The notes beneath the pieces were generated by a model. It was not told where the DNA came from and did no database searches. It was given only the letters and a program-made list of their open reading frames with translations. From NCBI RefSeq assembly GCF_047200635.1, contig NZ_JBJZOI010000021.1, forward strand, positions 65,269 to 129,268: a stretch of DNA of 64,000 nucleotides, written 5' to 3'. Within the stretch, counting starts at the first letter, position 1. Every line of letters begins with the position of its first letter. The position numbers were made by a program, and so were the translations under genes. This document shows positions 1 through 8,055 of the stretch, piece after piece. Source of the DNA: Saccharopolyspora_C sp047200635. GTDB taxonomy: Bacteria; Actinomycetota; Actinomycetes; Mycobacteriales; Pseudonocardiaceae.

Positions 1-1
1 C

Positions 2-985
2 GCCGGCTTCGACGGCGTTTTCGCCGCCGAGTCCTGGGGATCCGACGCCTTCACCCCGCTGGCCTGGTGGGGCGCGAGCACCGAGCGGGTGCGGCTCGGC
101 ACGTCGGTGGCGCAGCTGTCCGCCCGCTCGCCGGCCTCGTGCGCGATGCACGCGCTCACCCTCGACCACCTCTCCGGCGGGCGCTGCGTGCTCGGGCTCG
201 GCGTCTCCGGGCCGCAGGTGGTGGAGGGCTGGTACGGCGGCCCGTTCGCGAAACCCCTGGCGCGGACCAGGGAATACGTCTCGATCGTGCGTCAGGTGCT
301 GGCTCGGGAGGCGCCCGTGCGCAACGACGGCCCGCACCACCCGCTGCCCTACGGCGGGCCCGGGTCGCTCGGGCTCGGCAAGCCGCTGCGCCCGATCACC
401 CACCCGCTGCGCGCGGACCTGCCGATCTGGCTGGGCGCCGAGGGGCCGCGCAACGTCGCGCAGACCGCGGAGATCGCCGACGGTTGGATCGCGGTGTACT
501 TCTCGCCCCGGGTCGCCCCGCTCTACGAGGAATGGCTCGCCGACGGGTTCGCGCGGCCCGGGGCGCGCCGCGACCGCGCCGGCTTCGAGGTCGCCGCCAC
601 CTGTCAGGTCGTGGTCACCGAGCACGCCGCCGCCGCGAAGGAGCAGGTCAAGCCCTCGCTGGCGCTCTACGTCGGAGGGATGGGCGCGGCGTCGATGAAC
701 TTCCACGCCGACCTGTTCCGGCGGATGGGCTACGGCGAGGCGGTCGAGGAGATCACCGCGCACTTCCTCGCCGGGCGCCGCGCGGACGCCGTGGCGGCGG
801 TTCCGGACGAGCTCGTCGACGAGGTCGCCATCATCGGCGACCGGGAGCAGGTGCGGGCGGGCGTGCGCGCCTGGCGGCGGGCGGGGGTGGACACCCTGCT
901 CGTCGGTTGCCGGGACGTGGCCGCGGTGCGCTCCGTGGCGGACGCCGTGCTCGGTGCGGGGGACGAGGCCTTGCCGTCTTGCTGA
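2..985 (+). CDS. LLM-class F420-dependent oxidoreductase (Rv3520c-like), 5' end outside window
   Basis: The reading frame is open from base 2 (AGFDGVFAAESW...), so the start codon lies upstream of the window; 327 residues are visible. It resembles the luciferase-like monooxygenase family that uses coenzyme F420: a TIM barrel with the typical GRCVLGLG, LPIWLGAEGP and ADGW segments. In M. tuberculosis a relative (Rv3520c) sits inside the cholesterol-degradation region, and here the gene also abuts side-chain genes. The true substrate is unknown. A KstR-type operator overlaps its stop codon and serves the next gene. The family call is firm; a role in steroid metabolism is inferred from context. 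Confidence 0.8.
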   Translation, partial: AGFDGVFAAESWGSDAFTPLAWWGASTERVRLGTSVAQLSARSPASCAMHALTLDHLSGGRCVLGLGVSGPQVVEGWYGGPFAKPLARTREYVSIVRQVLAREAPVRNDGPHHPLPYGGPGSLGLGKPLRPITHPLRADLPIWLGAEGPRNVAQTAEIADGWIAVYFSPRVAPLYEEWLADGFARPGARRDRAGFEVAATCQVVVTEHAAAAKEQVKPSLALYVGGMGAASMNFHADLFRRMGYGEAVEEITAHFLAGRRADAVAAVPDELVDEVAIIGDREQVRAGVRAWRRAGVDTLLVGCRDVAAVRSVADAVLGAGDEALPSC

Positions 986-996
986 AACACGTTCTA
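983..996. promoter_or_regulatory. KstR operator, perfect match
   Basis: TGAAACACGTTCTA fits TnnAACnnGTTnnA at every fixed position. It overlaps the TGA stop of the upstream oxidoreductase and lies 41 bp before the GTG start of the acyl-CoA ligase, so it would control that ligase. Confidence 0.8.
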
Positions 997-1037
997 GCTT
1001 GGTGGTGACCGCAGGAGCCTGGGAACGGGAGTGCGAC

Positions 1038-2564
1038 GTGACCCCCATCGGACTGTGGAACATCGCGGCGGACCAACCCGACCGCACCGCGCTGGTCGCC
1101 CCGGACGGCTCGGAGGTCGGCTACGGGCGGCTGGCCGCCGAGGCCGACCGGATCGGCCGCGGCTGGCAGGCGCTGGGCCTGGAACCCGGCGACAGCGTCG
1201 TGCTGCTGCTGCCGAACGGGGTGGAACTGCTCGCCGCCTACTTCGCCGCCGTGCAGACCGGGCTCTACGTGGTCACCGCCAACTGGCACCTGGTCGGCGC
1301 GGAGATCGGCTACGTCCTGCGGGACAGCGGCGCCGAGGCGTTCGTGGCCCACGAACGCTTCGCCGCCGCCGCCTCGGAAGCCGCCGACGAGGCGGAGCTG
1401 GGCGCCGAGCGCCGCTTCGCGGTCGGGGCGGTGCCCGGCTTCCGCCCGCTGGACCAGCTCGGCGCGGACGAACCGGCCGCGCGCCCCGAGGTCCGCACCG
1501 CCGGGTCGCCGATGCTCTACACCTCCGGGACCACCGGGCGCCCCAAGGGCGTGCGGCGCGCGCTCACCGGTGCGGACCCCGACGAGGTGCCGGTGCACTC
1601 CCGGTGGTTCTTCGGCATCTTCGGCCTGGAGCCGTTCGACGGCCACGTGCACCTGTGCGGCTCGCCGCTCTACCACACGGCGGTGCTCAACTTCGCGAGC
1701 ATCTCGTTGCAGCTCGGGCACCGCGTGGTGCTCGTGGACCGCTGGGACCCGGAGCTGATGCTGGCGCTGATCGAGCGGCAGCGGGTGACGCACACGCACA
1801 TGGTCCCCACCCAGTTCCACCGGCTGCTCGCGCTGCCCGAGGAGGTCCGGGCCCGCTACGACGTCTCCTCGCTGCGCGCGGCGATTCACGGGGCGGCCCC
1901 CTGCCCGATCGAGGTGAAGCGGCGGATGCTCGACTGGTGGGGTCCGGTCGTGACCGAGTACTACGCGGCCACCGAGGGCGGCGGCACGGTCATCCCCGCG
2001 CGGGAGTGGCTGGCCAAGCCCGGCTCCGTCGGCCGCGCCTGGCCCGGCTCGGTGGTGCGGGTGCTCGACGACGCGGGCGCGGAGGTGCCGCCGGGGCGCG
2101 AGGGCCAGGTCTACATGCGGATGGGCAGCTCGAACTTCGAGTACCACCAGGATCCGGAGAAGACCCGTCGCGCCCGGGTCGGTGACCTGTTCACGCTCGG
2201 GGACGTGGGCTACCTCGACGACGACGGCTACCTGTACCTGTGCGACCGCAAGAGCGACATGATCATTTCGGGCGGCGTGAACATCTACCCGGCGGAGGTC
2301 GAGAACGCGCTCTCGGTGCATCCGAAGGTCGCCGACATCGCGGTCTTCGGCGTCCCGCACGCGGACTGGGGTGAGCAGGTCAAGGCCGTGGTGCAGCCGG
2401 CGGAGGGTTGCTCGGGCGGGCCGGAGCTCACCGCCGAGCTCCTGGAGTTCGCCGCCGGGCGGCTGGCGAAGTTCAAGCTGCCGCGCGCGGTGGAGTACGC
2501 CGCGGAGCTGCCCCGCGATCCCAACGGCAAGCTCTACAAGCGCAAGCTGAAGGAATCCTCCTGA
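1038..2564 (+). CDS. Acyl-CoA synthetase (AMP-forming, FadD family)
   Basis: This 508-residue class I adenylate-forming enzyme would activate a carboxylic acid to its CoA thioester through an acyl-AMP. The phosphate loop YTSGTTGRPKGV is near residues 158-170, the YYAATEGGG adenine-binding segment near 307, the hinge region GDVGYLDDDGYLYLCDRKSD near 388, and the C-terminal NGKLYKRKL carries the catalytic lysine near 497. GTG at 1038 was chosen because a GGGAG element sits just upstream; frames opening further upstream overlap the previous gene. A KstR operator precedes it, so it probably acts in sterol side-chain or related acyl activation. It is not FadD19 or FadD17, which are separate genes here. 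Substrate unknown. Confidence 0.85.
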   Translation: MTPIGLWNIAADQPDRTALVAPDGSEVGYGRLAAEADRIGRGWQALGLEPGDSVVLLLPNGVELLAAYFAAVQTGLYVVTANWHLVGAEIGYVLRDSGAEAFVAHERFAAAASEAADEAELGAERRFAVGAVPGFRPLDQLGADEPAARPEVRTAGSPMLYTSGTTGRPKGVRRALTGADPDEVPVHSRWFFGIFGLEPFDGHVHLCGSPLYHTAVLNFASISLQLGHRVVLVDRWDPELMLALIERQRVTHTHMVPTQFHRLLALPEEVRARYDVSSLRAAIHGAAPCPIEVKRRMLDWWGPVVTEYYAATEGGGTVIPAREWLAKPGSVGRAWPGSVVRVLDDAGAEVPPGREGQVYMRMGSSNFEYHQDPEKTRRARVGDLFTLGDVGYLDDDGYLYLCDRKSDMIISGGVNIYPAEVENALSVHPKVADIAVFGVPHADWGEQVKAVVQPAEGCSGGPELTAELLEFAAGRLAKFKLPRAVEYAAELPRDPNGKLYKRKLKESS

Positions 2565-2580
2565 TCGGCCCCGCGCGGTG

Positions 2581-2630
2581 CGGGCGGGTGGCGGAGCCTC
2601 GGCGGTCCGCCGGCCTCGGCTCCCCGCCCG
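2581..2630. terminator. Stem-loop between convergent fadD and echA19
   Basis: CGGGCGG (2581-2587) pairs with CCGCCCG (2624-2630), and GGAGCC (2593-2598) with GGCTCC (2618-2623), with a further GGCGG/CCGCC inner stem. It lies 17 bp after one stop and before the convergent stop at 2700, so it is probably a bidirectional terminator without a U-tract. Confidence 0.5.
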
Positions 2631-2699
2631 GCGGGTGCGCTTCCGCGCCAGCGGCTCCACCGCTGCGGAGGCGGGGATCGACGAGTGCGGCGCTCCCGG

Positions 2700-3497
2700 T
2701 CAGGCGCCGCGGAAGTCGGGGGTGCGCCGCTCGGCGAAGGCGCGGGGGCCTTCCTTCGCGTCCGCGCTGCGGAAGACCTCCAGGCCGAGGGCGGTGTCGA
2801 CCTGGAAGGCCTCGTCCTCGGGCATTCCCTCGGTCTCGCGCATGGTGCGCAGGACGGCGCGCACGGCCAGCGGTCCGTTGGCCGCGACCGCATCGGCCAG
2901 CTCCAGCGCGGTGCTCAGCGCCTCGCCGTCGGGTACGACCCGGCCGATCAGGCCGATCCGCGCGGCCTCCTCGGCGCTGAGGTGCCTGCCGGTCAGCAGG
3001 ATCTCGGCGGCGAGGGCGTAGGGGATCTGGCGCGGCAGCCGCACCGCCGAGCCGCCCAGCGGGAACAGGCCCCACCGGCACTCCGAGACGCCGAACCGCG
3101 CCCCCCGCCCGGCGACGCGGATGTCGGTGGCCTGCAGGATCTCGGTGCCGCCCGCGATCGCGGGTCCCTCCACGGCGGCGATGAGCGGCTTGGTGAGCCG
3201 GCGCCCCTTGAGCAGCGGTTCGATCACCGACAGATCGCGGCCGCCGGTGGTGTCGCCGGGGTGGCTGGTGGTCATCGCCTTGAGGTCGGCGCCCGCGCAG
3301 AACGCGCCGCCCGCCCCGGTGAGCACGCAGGCGCGGATCCCGTCGTCGCCGTCCACCTCGTCCCACGCCTCCTTCATGATCGACATCATCTCGGCGGAGA
3401 GCGCGTTGCGGGCGTGCGGGCGGTTCATCGTCACCACCAGCACCGCCCCGCGTCGTTCGACGAGGCAGTCCAGGGCGGAGTCGGGCGCGGTGGACAT
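2700..3497 (-). CDS. echA19: Enoyl-CoA hydratase, EchA19-type
   Basis: This crotonase-fold protein of 265 residues would hydrate a steroid side-chain enoyl-CoA. The oxyanion-hole segments GAFCAGADLK (about residues 65-75) and EGPAIAGGTEI, and the FGVSECRWGLFP segment carrying the catalytic glutamate region, are intact. The sequence closely follows what I recall of M. tuberculosis EchA19 (Rv3516), including LLKGRRLTKPLIAA and KEGPRAFAE. The ATG at 3497 is preceded by GGGAGGG; longer frames would run through the operator. It is divergent from fadD19, as in mycobacteria, and shares the KstR-type operator at 3558. Confidence 0.9.
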   Translation of the reverse strand: MSTAPDSALDCLVERRGAVLVVTMNRPHARNALSAEMMSIMKEAWDEVDGDDGIRACVLTGAGGAFCAGADLKAMTTSHPGDTTGGRDLSVIEPLLKGRRLTKPLIAAVEGPAIAGGTEILQATDIRVAGRGARFGVSECRWGLFPLGGSAVRLPRQIPYALAAEILLTGRHLSAEEAARIGLIGRVVPDGEALSTALELADAVAANGPLAVRAVLRTMRETEGMPEDEAFQVDTALGLEVFRSADAKEGPRAFAERRTPDFRGA

Positions 3498-3557
3498 CGG
3501 GTTCCCTCCCGGAATCTGTTGCGGGGCAACGTGAACCGATCGGCCGTTGTCGAGAAC

Positions 3558-3571
3558 AATAACATGTTCTA
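3558..3571. promoter_or_regulatory. KstR-type operator between echA19 and fadD19
   Basis: AATAACATGTTCTA matches the KstR consensus except for the first base (A for T). It is central in the 85-bp divergent gap and ends only 11 bp before the fadD19 GTG, so bound repressor would cover the fadD19 promoter or start region. Confidence 0.7.
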
Positions 3572-3582
3572 CTTTCGATCGG

Positions 3583-5241
3583 GTGGCGCACAACATCGCG
3601 GATCTCTTCGAGCACGCCGTCGACCTGACACCCGAGCGCGTCGCCGTGATCTGCGGCGAGCACCGGGTCACCTTCGCCGAACTGGAAGACCGGTCCAACC
3701 GGCTCGCCCACCACTGGGCGAGCCGGGGGCTGGGCCGGGGCTCGCACGTCGGCGTCCACACCCGGAACCGGATCGAAGCGCTGGAGGCGATGCTCGCCGC
3801 CTACAAGCTCCGCGCGGTCGCGGTCAACGTCAACTACCGGTACGTGGCGGCCGAGCTGCGCTACCTCTTCGAGGACGCCGACCTCGCCGCCCTGGTGCAC
3901 GAGCGCCGCTACGGCGACCGGGTCGCCGAGGCGCTGCCCGCGGGCGTGCGCGAGGTGCTCGTCCTCGACGACGGCAGCGAGCTGGACTGCGCCGGACACG
4001 GCGCGACCCCCTACGAGGCGGCGCTCGCGAACTCCTCGCCCGAGCGGGACTTCCCGACCCGTTCCGGGGACGACCTCTTCCTGCTCTACACCGGGGGCAC
4101 CACCGGGAACCCGAAAGGCGTGATGTGGCGCCACGAGGACGTCTGGCGGACCCTCGGCGGCGGCATCGACTTCATGACCGGCGAGGCCGTGACCGACGAG
4201 TGGCAGCAGGCCACCGAGGGCGCGGCCGGCGGTGGGCTGGTGCGATTGCCGGCGGCGCCGTTCATCCACGGGGCCGCGCAGTGGGCCGCCTTCGGCAACC
4301 TGTTCGCGTGCAGCACCGTGGTGATCCTGCCCGAGTTCGACCCGGACGAGGTGTGGCGGGCGATCGAGACCCACGGCGTGCACGTCCTGGCCATCACCGG
4401 GGACGCGATGGCGCGCCCGCTCATCGAGGCCTACCACCGGGGCGGCTACGACGCGGGCGCGTTGGTGGCGATCTCCAGCAGCGCCGCGCTGTTCTCGCCC
4501 GCGGTGCAGGAGCAGTACCTCGACGCGCTGCCGAACGTGGTGCTCACCGATTCCATCGGCAGCTCCGAGACGGGTTTCAGCGGAATCGGGGTGCTCAGCA
4601 AGGACGGTCGGCGCACCGGCGGACCCCGGGTGCGCGCCGACTCCGCGACGGCGATCATCGGCGCGGACGGGCGGCCGCTGCCGCGCGGCTCCCGGGAGGT
4701 CGGGCTGCTGGCCCGCTCCGGGCACGTCCCGCTCGGCTACTACAAGGACCCGGACAAGACCGGTTCGGTGTTCGTCGAGGTCGACGGCACCCGCTACGTG
4801 GTGCCGGGCGACTACGCCCGCTACGAGGACGACGGCACCGTGACGATGCTCGGCCGCGGCTCGACGTCGGTGAACACCGGGGGCGAGAAGGTCTACCCGG
4901 AGGAGGTCGAGGGCGCGCTCAAGGCGCATCCCGACGTCTTCGACGCCCTGGTGTTCGGCGTCCCCGACGAGCGGCTCGGCCAGTGCGTCGCGGCGGTGGT
5001 GCAGACCCGCGACGGCGCCGCCCCGGCCTGGGGCGAACTGGAGGCGCACGCCCGCGAGCTGATCGCGGGTTACAAGGTGCCGCGCAAGCTGTGGCTGGCC
5101 GAGCGGGTGCACCGCTCGCCCAGCGGCAAACCCGATTACCGCTGGGCCGCCCGGTACGCCGGGCGGCACGAGCCCGACGCCGTGCGCGCCGGAGCCGCCC
5201 AGCGCCCCGCCGCGTCCGACGCGGCAGAGAGGACCACCTGA
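3583..5241 (+). CDS. fadD19: Steroid-24-oyl-CoA ligase FadD19
   Basis: A 552-residue AMP-forming ligase that in known sterol degraders activates C24-branched and cholestenoic side chains. The N-terminus VAHNIADLFEHAVDLTPERV and the segments YLFEDADLAALVHERRYGDRVA, LYTGGTTGNPKG (about residue 167), DSIGSSETGFSG (about 322) and GRGSTSVNTGGEKVYPEEVE follow FadD19 closely. The C-terminal SPSGKPDYRW holds the catalytic lysine (about 515). The GTG at 3583 matches the family N-terminus. No clear Shine-Dalgarno is seen and the operator ends 11 bp upstream, so the transcript may be leaderless or nearly so. Its stop overlaps the next ATG by one base (TGATG). Confidence 0.92.
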   Translation: MAHNIADLFEHAVDLTPERVAVICGEHRVTFAELEDRSNRLAHHWASRGLGRGSHVGVHTRNRIEALEAMLAAYKLRAVAVNVNYRYVAAELRYLFEDADLAALVHERRYGDRVAEALPAGVREVLVLDDGSELDCAGHGATPYEAALANSSPERDFPTRSGDDLFLLYTGGTTGNPKGVMWRHEDVWRTLGGGIDFMTGEAVTDEWQQATEGAAGGGLVRLPAAPFIHGAAQWAAFGNLFACSTVVILPEFDPDEVWRAIETHGVHVLAITGDAMARPLIEAYHRGGYDAGALVAISSSAALFSPAVQEQYLDALPNVVLTDSIGSSETGFSGIGVLSKDGRRTGGPRVRADSATAIIGADGRPLPRGSREVGLLARSGHVPLGYYKDPDKTGSVFVEVDGTRYVVPGDYARYEDDGTVTMLGRGSTSVNTGGEKVYPEEVEGALKAHPDVFDALVFGVPDERLGQCVAAVVQTRDGAAPAWGELEAHARELIAGYKVPRKLWLAERVHRSPSGKPDYRWAARYAGRHEPDAVRAGAAQRPAASDAAERTT

Positions 5242-6344
5242 TGCGCACCGCCCTCTGCGACCGGCTCGGCATCGAACACCCGATCGTCGGCTTCACGCCG
5301 TCCGAGCACGTCGCGGCCGCGATCAGCCGCGCGGGCGGGCTGGGGGTGCTCGGCGCCGTGCGGTTCAACGACGCCGAGGAGCTCGACGCCGTCCTGGACT
5401 GGATGGACGAGCGCACCGGCGGCAGGCCCTACGGCGTGGACGTGGTGATGCCGTCGACCGTGCCGACCGAGGGCTCCGGCGTGGATCTCGCCGCGATGGT
5501 CCCCGAGCAGCACCGGGAATTCGTGCGCGGAACCCTGAGCAGGCTCGGCGTACCGGAGCTGCCCGCCGGGGAGGGGCGCCGGGACGCGGTGCTGGGCTGG
5601 CTGCACTCGGTGGCCCGCTCGCACGTGGACGTCGCGCTGCGGCATCCGATCGCGCTGATCGCCAACGCGCTCGGTTCCCCGCCGCCGGACGTCATCGGCC
5701 GCGCCCACGAGCAGGGCGTGCTGGTCGCCGCGCTGGCGGGCAAGGCCGAGCACGCCCGCAGGCACGTCGAGCAAGGCGTGGACCTCGTCGTGGCGCAGGG
5801 CCACGAGGCGGGCGGGCACACCGGCGAGATCGCCACGATGGTGCTGGTGCCGGAGGTCGTGGACGCGGTGGGGGAGCGGGTCCCGGTGCTGGCCGCCGGC
5901 GGCATCGGCTCCGGGCCCCAGGTGGCGGCCGCGCTCGCCCTGGGCGCGAGCGGGGCGTGGATGGGCTCCTACTGGCTGGCCACCCGGGAATACGCGATGA
6001 CCACCGGTGACTCGGCGGTGCAGCGGGCGCTGCTGGCGGCGGGGTCCTCGGACACCGTGCGCACCCGCATCTACACCGGCAAGCCCGCCCGGCTGCTCAG
6101 GACCCGCTGGACCGAGGCGTGGAGCGAACCGGACGCTCCCGCCCCGCTGCCGATGCCCCTGCAGAACATCCTGGTCAGCGAGGCGCACCAGCGCATCAGC
6201 CGCGCCGACGACCCGGAGGTGGTGGCGATGCCGGTGGGGCAGGTCGTGGGGCGGATGAACGAGGTGCGCGGCGTCGACGAGGTGATGTCGGACCTGGTGA
6301 GCGACCTGCACGCGACGGTGGCGCGGTTGGCGGACCTGAGCTGA
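5241..6344 (+). CDS. Nitronate monooxygenase-like flavoprotein
   Basis: This 367-residue FMN-binding TIM-barrel protein belongs to the nitronate monooxygenase / 2-nitropropane dioxygenase family. The start MRTALCDRLGIEHPIVGF, the AQGHEAGGHTGE segment (about residue 186) with the conserved histidine, and AAGGIGSGPQVAAALALGA for FMN phosphate binding are visible. It overlaps fadD19 by one base and is co-transcribed with it. The related IpdC in this window acts on a steroid CoA thioester rather than on nitroalkanes, so this protein may also be a flavin-dependent acyl-CoA enzyme; that is inference. Family is firm, reaction unknown. Confidence 0.8.
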   Translation: MRTALCDRLGIEHPIVGFTPSEHVAAAISRAGGLGVLGAVRFNDAEELDAVLDWMDERTGGRPYGVDVVMPSTVPTEGSGVDLAAMVPEQHREFVRGTLSRLGVPELPAGEGRRDAVLGWLHSVARSHVDVALRHPIALIANALGSPPPDVIGRAHEQGVLVAALAGKAEHARRHVEQGVDLVVAQGHEAGGHTGEIATMVLVPEVVDAVGERVPVLAAGGIGSGPQVAAALALGASGAWMGSYWLATREYAMTTGDSAVQRALLAAGSSDTVRTRIYTGKPARLLRTRWTEAWSEPDAPAPLPMPLQNILVSEAHQRISRADDPEVVAMPVGQVVGRMNEVRGVDEVMSDLVSDLHATVARLADLS

Positions 6345-6346
6345 CA

Positions 6347-6377
6347 CCGGTGCCGCGCCGCTCCCGCGCGGGACCGG
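6347..6377. terminator. Bidirectional terminator hairpin
   Basis: CCGGT (6347-6351) pairs with ACCGG (6373-6377) and CCGCG (6353-6357) with CGCGG (6367-6371), one mismatch between. It fills the 34-bp gap between the convergent stops at 6344 and 6379. Confidence 0.65.
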
Positions 6378-6378
6378 G

Positions 6379-7980
6379 CTAGTCCAGCGCGGCGGCGCGA
6401 TCCGGGGTGAGCCGTTCGTAGACCGCCTCCGGGCCGGGCCGCCACCACACCGGGTCCGCGCAGTCCCAGCGCTGCGCGGCCAGGTCCCGCTTGCGCACCT
6501 TGTGGGTCTCGGTCCGCGGGAGCTCCGCGGTGATCCGCACGAACCTCGGCAGCTGCTTCGGGCCCAGATCCGGTTGCGCCGCGAGGAAATCGCCCAGCTC
6601 CGGTTCCGCGCCCGCCACCGGCACGACCGCGGCCATCACCTGATCGCCGACCTCCCGGCCCGGCACCGAGTACACCGCGGCCTGCGCGATGCCGGGGTGG
6701 CGCAGCAGGATCCGCTCGATCGGCGCGGTGCCCAGGTTCTCCCCGTCCACCCGCAGCCAGTCGTCGGAGCGGCCCGCGAAGTAGCAGAACCCGGCCGCGT
6801 CCGCGTAGGCGAGGTCACCGCTCCAGTACATCCCGCCGCGCAGCCGCGACTGCTCGGCTCCGGCGTCGCCGTAGTAACCGGCGAAGGCACCGGCGCCCTC
6901 GGTGTTGACCAGCTCGCCGATCGCCTGCGCCGGGTTCAGCAGCCGGCCGCCGGCGTCGAACTCGGCGGGCGGGCAGGGGTGTCCGGTCTCCGGATCGAGC
7001 ACCCGCACTCCCGGCGCGGGCCTGCCCAGCGAGCCGGGCGGCGCGTCCGGACCGCGCGAGATCGCGACTCCGCCCTCGGTGGAGCCGAAGCCGTCGACCA
7101 CCCGGCAGCCGAAGCGCTCGGCGAAGCGCGCCAGGTCCCGCTCGGCGCCCTCGTTCCCGTAGACCACCCGCAGCGGGTTGTCCGCGTCGTCCGGGCGCTC
7201 CGGCGTCGCCAGCACGTAGGACAGCGGCTTGCCCACGTAGTTCGCGTAGGTCGCGCCGAACCGGCGCGCGTCGGGCAGGAAGCCGGAGGCGGAGAACCGC
7301 CGTCGCAGCGCGACCGCCGCACCCGCCGCCAGGCCCACCGCCCACCCGGCGAACAGCGCGTTCGAGTGGAACAGCGGCATCGACACGTACACCACGTCCC
7401 GCCCGCCGAGGCCGAAGCGCCGCGCCAGCATCCGGCCCGGCACGGCGACCTTGCGGTGCGTGCAGCGCACCGCCTTCGGCTCGCCACCGGTGCCGGAGGT
7501 GAACAGCAGCGCCAGCAGGTCGTCCGGGCTCGCGGGCACCGGTTCCGGGGGCGCGCCGCGGTGCGCGCGCAGCAGCGCGGGCCACTCGGGGCCGTCCACC
7601 AGCAGCACCCGGCCGCGCGCGGCGCCCAGGTCCAGGCCGTCGAGCAGCGGCGCGTACCGCCGCTCCGCGATCACCCACTGGCAGTCGGCCAGCCGCACGT
7701 CGCGGGCCAGCGCCTCGCCGCGCCGGCCGGGGTTGAGCCCGACCACCACCGCGCCGGACAACGCGGCCGCCCCGAGCAGGGCGGGGAACTCCGGCACGTT
7801 GTCGAGCAGCACCCCGAGGTGCCAGGGCCCCTCGCGGCGCAGCGAGCGCAGCGCCGAGGCGAGTTCGGCGCAGTCGCGCACGTGCCGCGCCCAGGACCGC
7901 TGCCACCGCTCGAAGCGCAGCCCGGGGCCGTCATCGGCGGCCCGGGCCAGCAGCAGTTCGGTCACCGTCGGATCGGCCAT
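6379..7980 (-). CDS. fadD17: Acyl-CoA ligase FadD17
   Basis: A 533-residue AMP-forming ligase. It starts TVTELLLARA and keeps the FadD17 blocks LFTSGTGGEPKAV (about residue 158), HRKVAVPGRMLARRF, SMPLFHSNALFAGWAVG, TYANYVGKPLSYVLATPE, GFGSTEGGVAI and RVDGENLGTAPIER. In known steroid degraders FadD17 activates C3 and C5 side-chain intermediates. It is the last gene of the minus-strand fadE26-fadE27-fadD17 run, an order also found in M. tuberculosis (Rv3504-3506). It starts 70 bp after fadE27, with an inverted repeat of the 20-9-20 family between them. Acyl chain preference here is not visible from sequence. Confidence 0.9.
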   Translation of the reverse strand: MADPTVTELLLARAADDGPGLRFERWQRSWARHVRDCAELASALRSLRREGPWHLGVLLDNVPEFPALLGAAALSGAVVVGLNPGRRGEALARDVRLADCQWVIAERRYAPLLDGLDLGAARGRVLLVDGPEWPALLRAHRGAPPEPVPASPDDLLALLFTSGTGGEPKAVRCTHRKVAVPGRMLARRFGLGGRDVVYVSMPLFHSNALFAGWAVGLAAGAAVALRRRFSASGFLPDARRFGATYANYVGKPLSYVLATPERPDDADNPLRVVYGNEGAERDLARFAERFGCRVVDGFGSTEGGVAISRGPDAPPGSLGRPAPGVRVLDPETGHPCPPAEFDAGGRLLNPAQAIGELVNTEGAGAFAGYYGDAGAEQSRLRGGMYWSGDLAYADAAGFCYFAGRSDDWLRVDGENLGTAPIERILLRHPGIAQAAVYSVPGREVGDQVMAAVVPVAGAEPELGDFLAAQPDLGPKQLPRFVRITAELPRTETHKVRKRDLAAQRWDCADPVWWRPGPEAVYERLTPDRAAALD

Positions 7981-8006
7981 CCCGCGCTCCCGCGTCGATC
8001 AACTGG

Positions 8007-8055
8007 GGTGAACGGCCCGTTCGCCCGATCCCGCTGGACGAACGGGCCGTTCAGT
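8007..8055. repeat. 20-9-20 inverted repeat, copy 1
   Basis: Arms 8007-8026 and 8036-8055 flank the 9-nt loop GATCCCGCT. The core arms TGAACGGCCCGTTCG and CGAACGGGCCGTTCA pair perfectly. The right arm supplies the stop codon (TGA, read from 8053 to 8051) of fadE27 on the minus strand. Three further copies with the same geometry occur at 61078, 61143 and 63943. Confidence 0.85.

Noticed and set aside
831..2660. Long minus-strand open frames opposite the ligase and similar frames elsewhere
   Set aside because: These are GC-bias shadows: Arg/Gly/Pro/His-rich, no ribosome sites, and they fully overlap genes with clear families.
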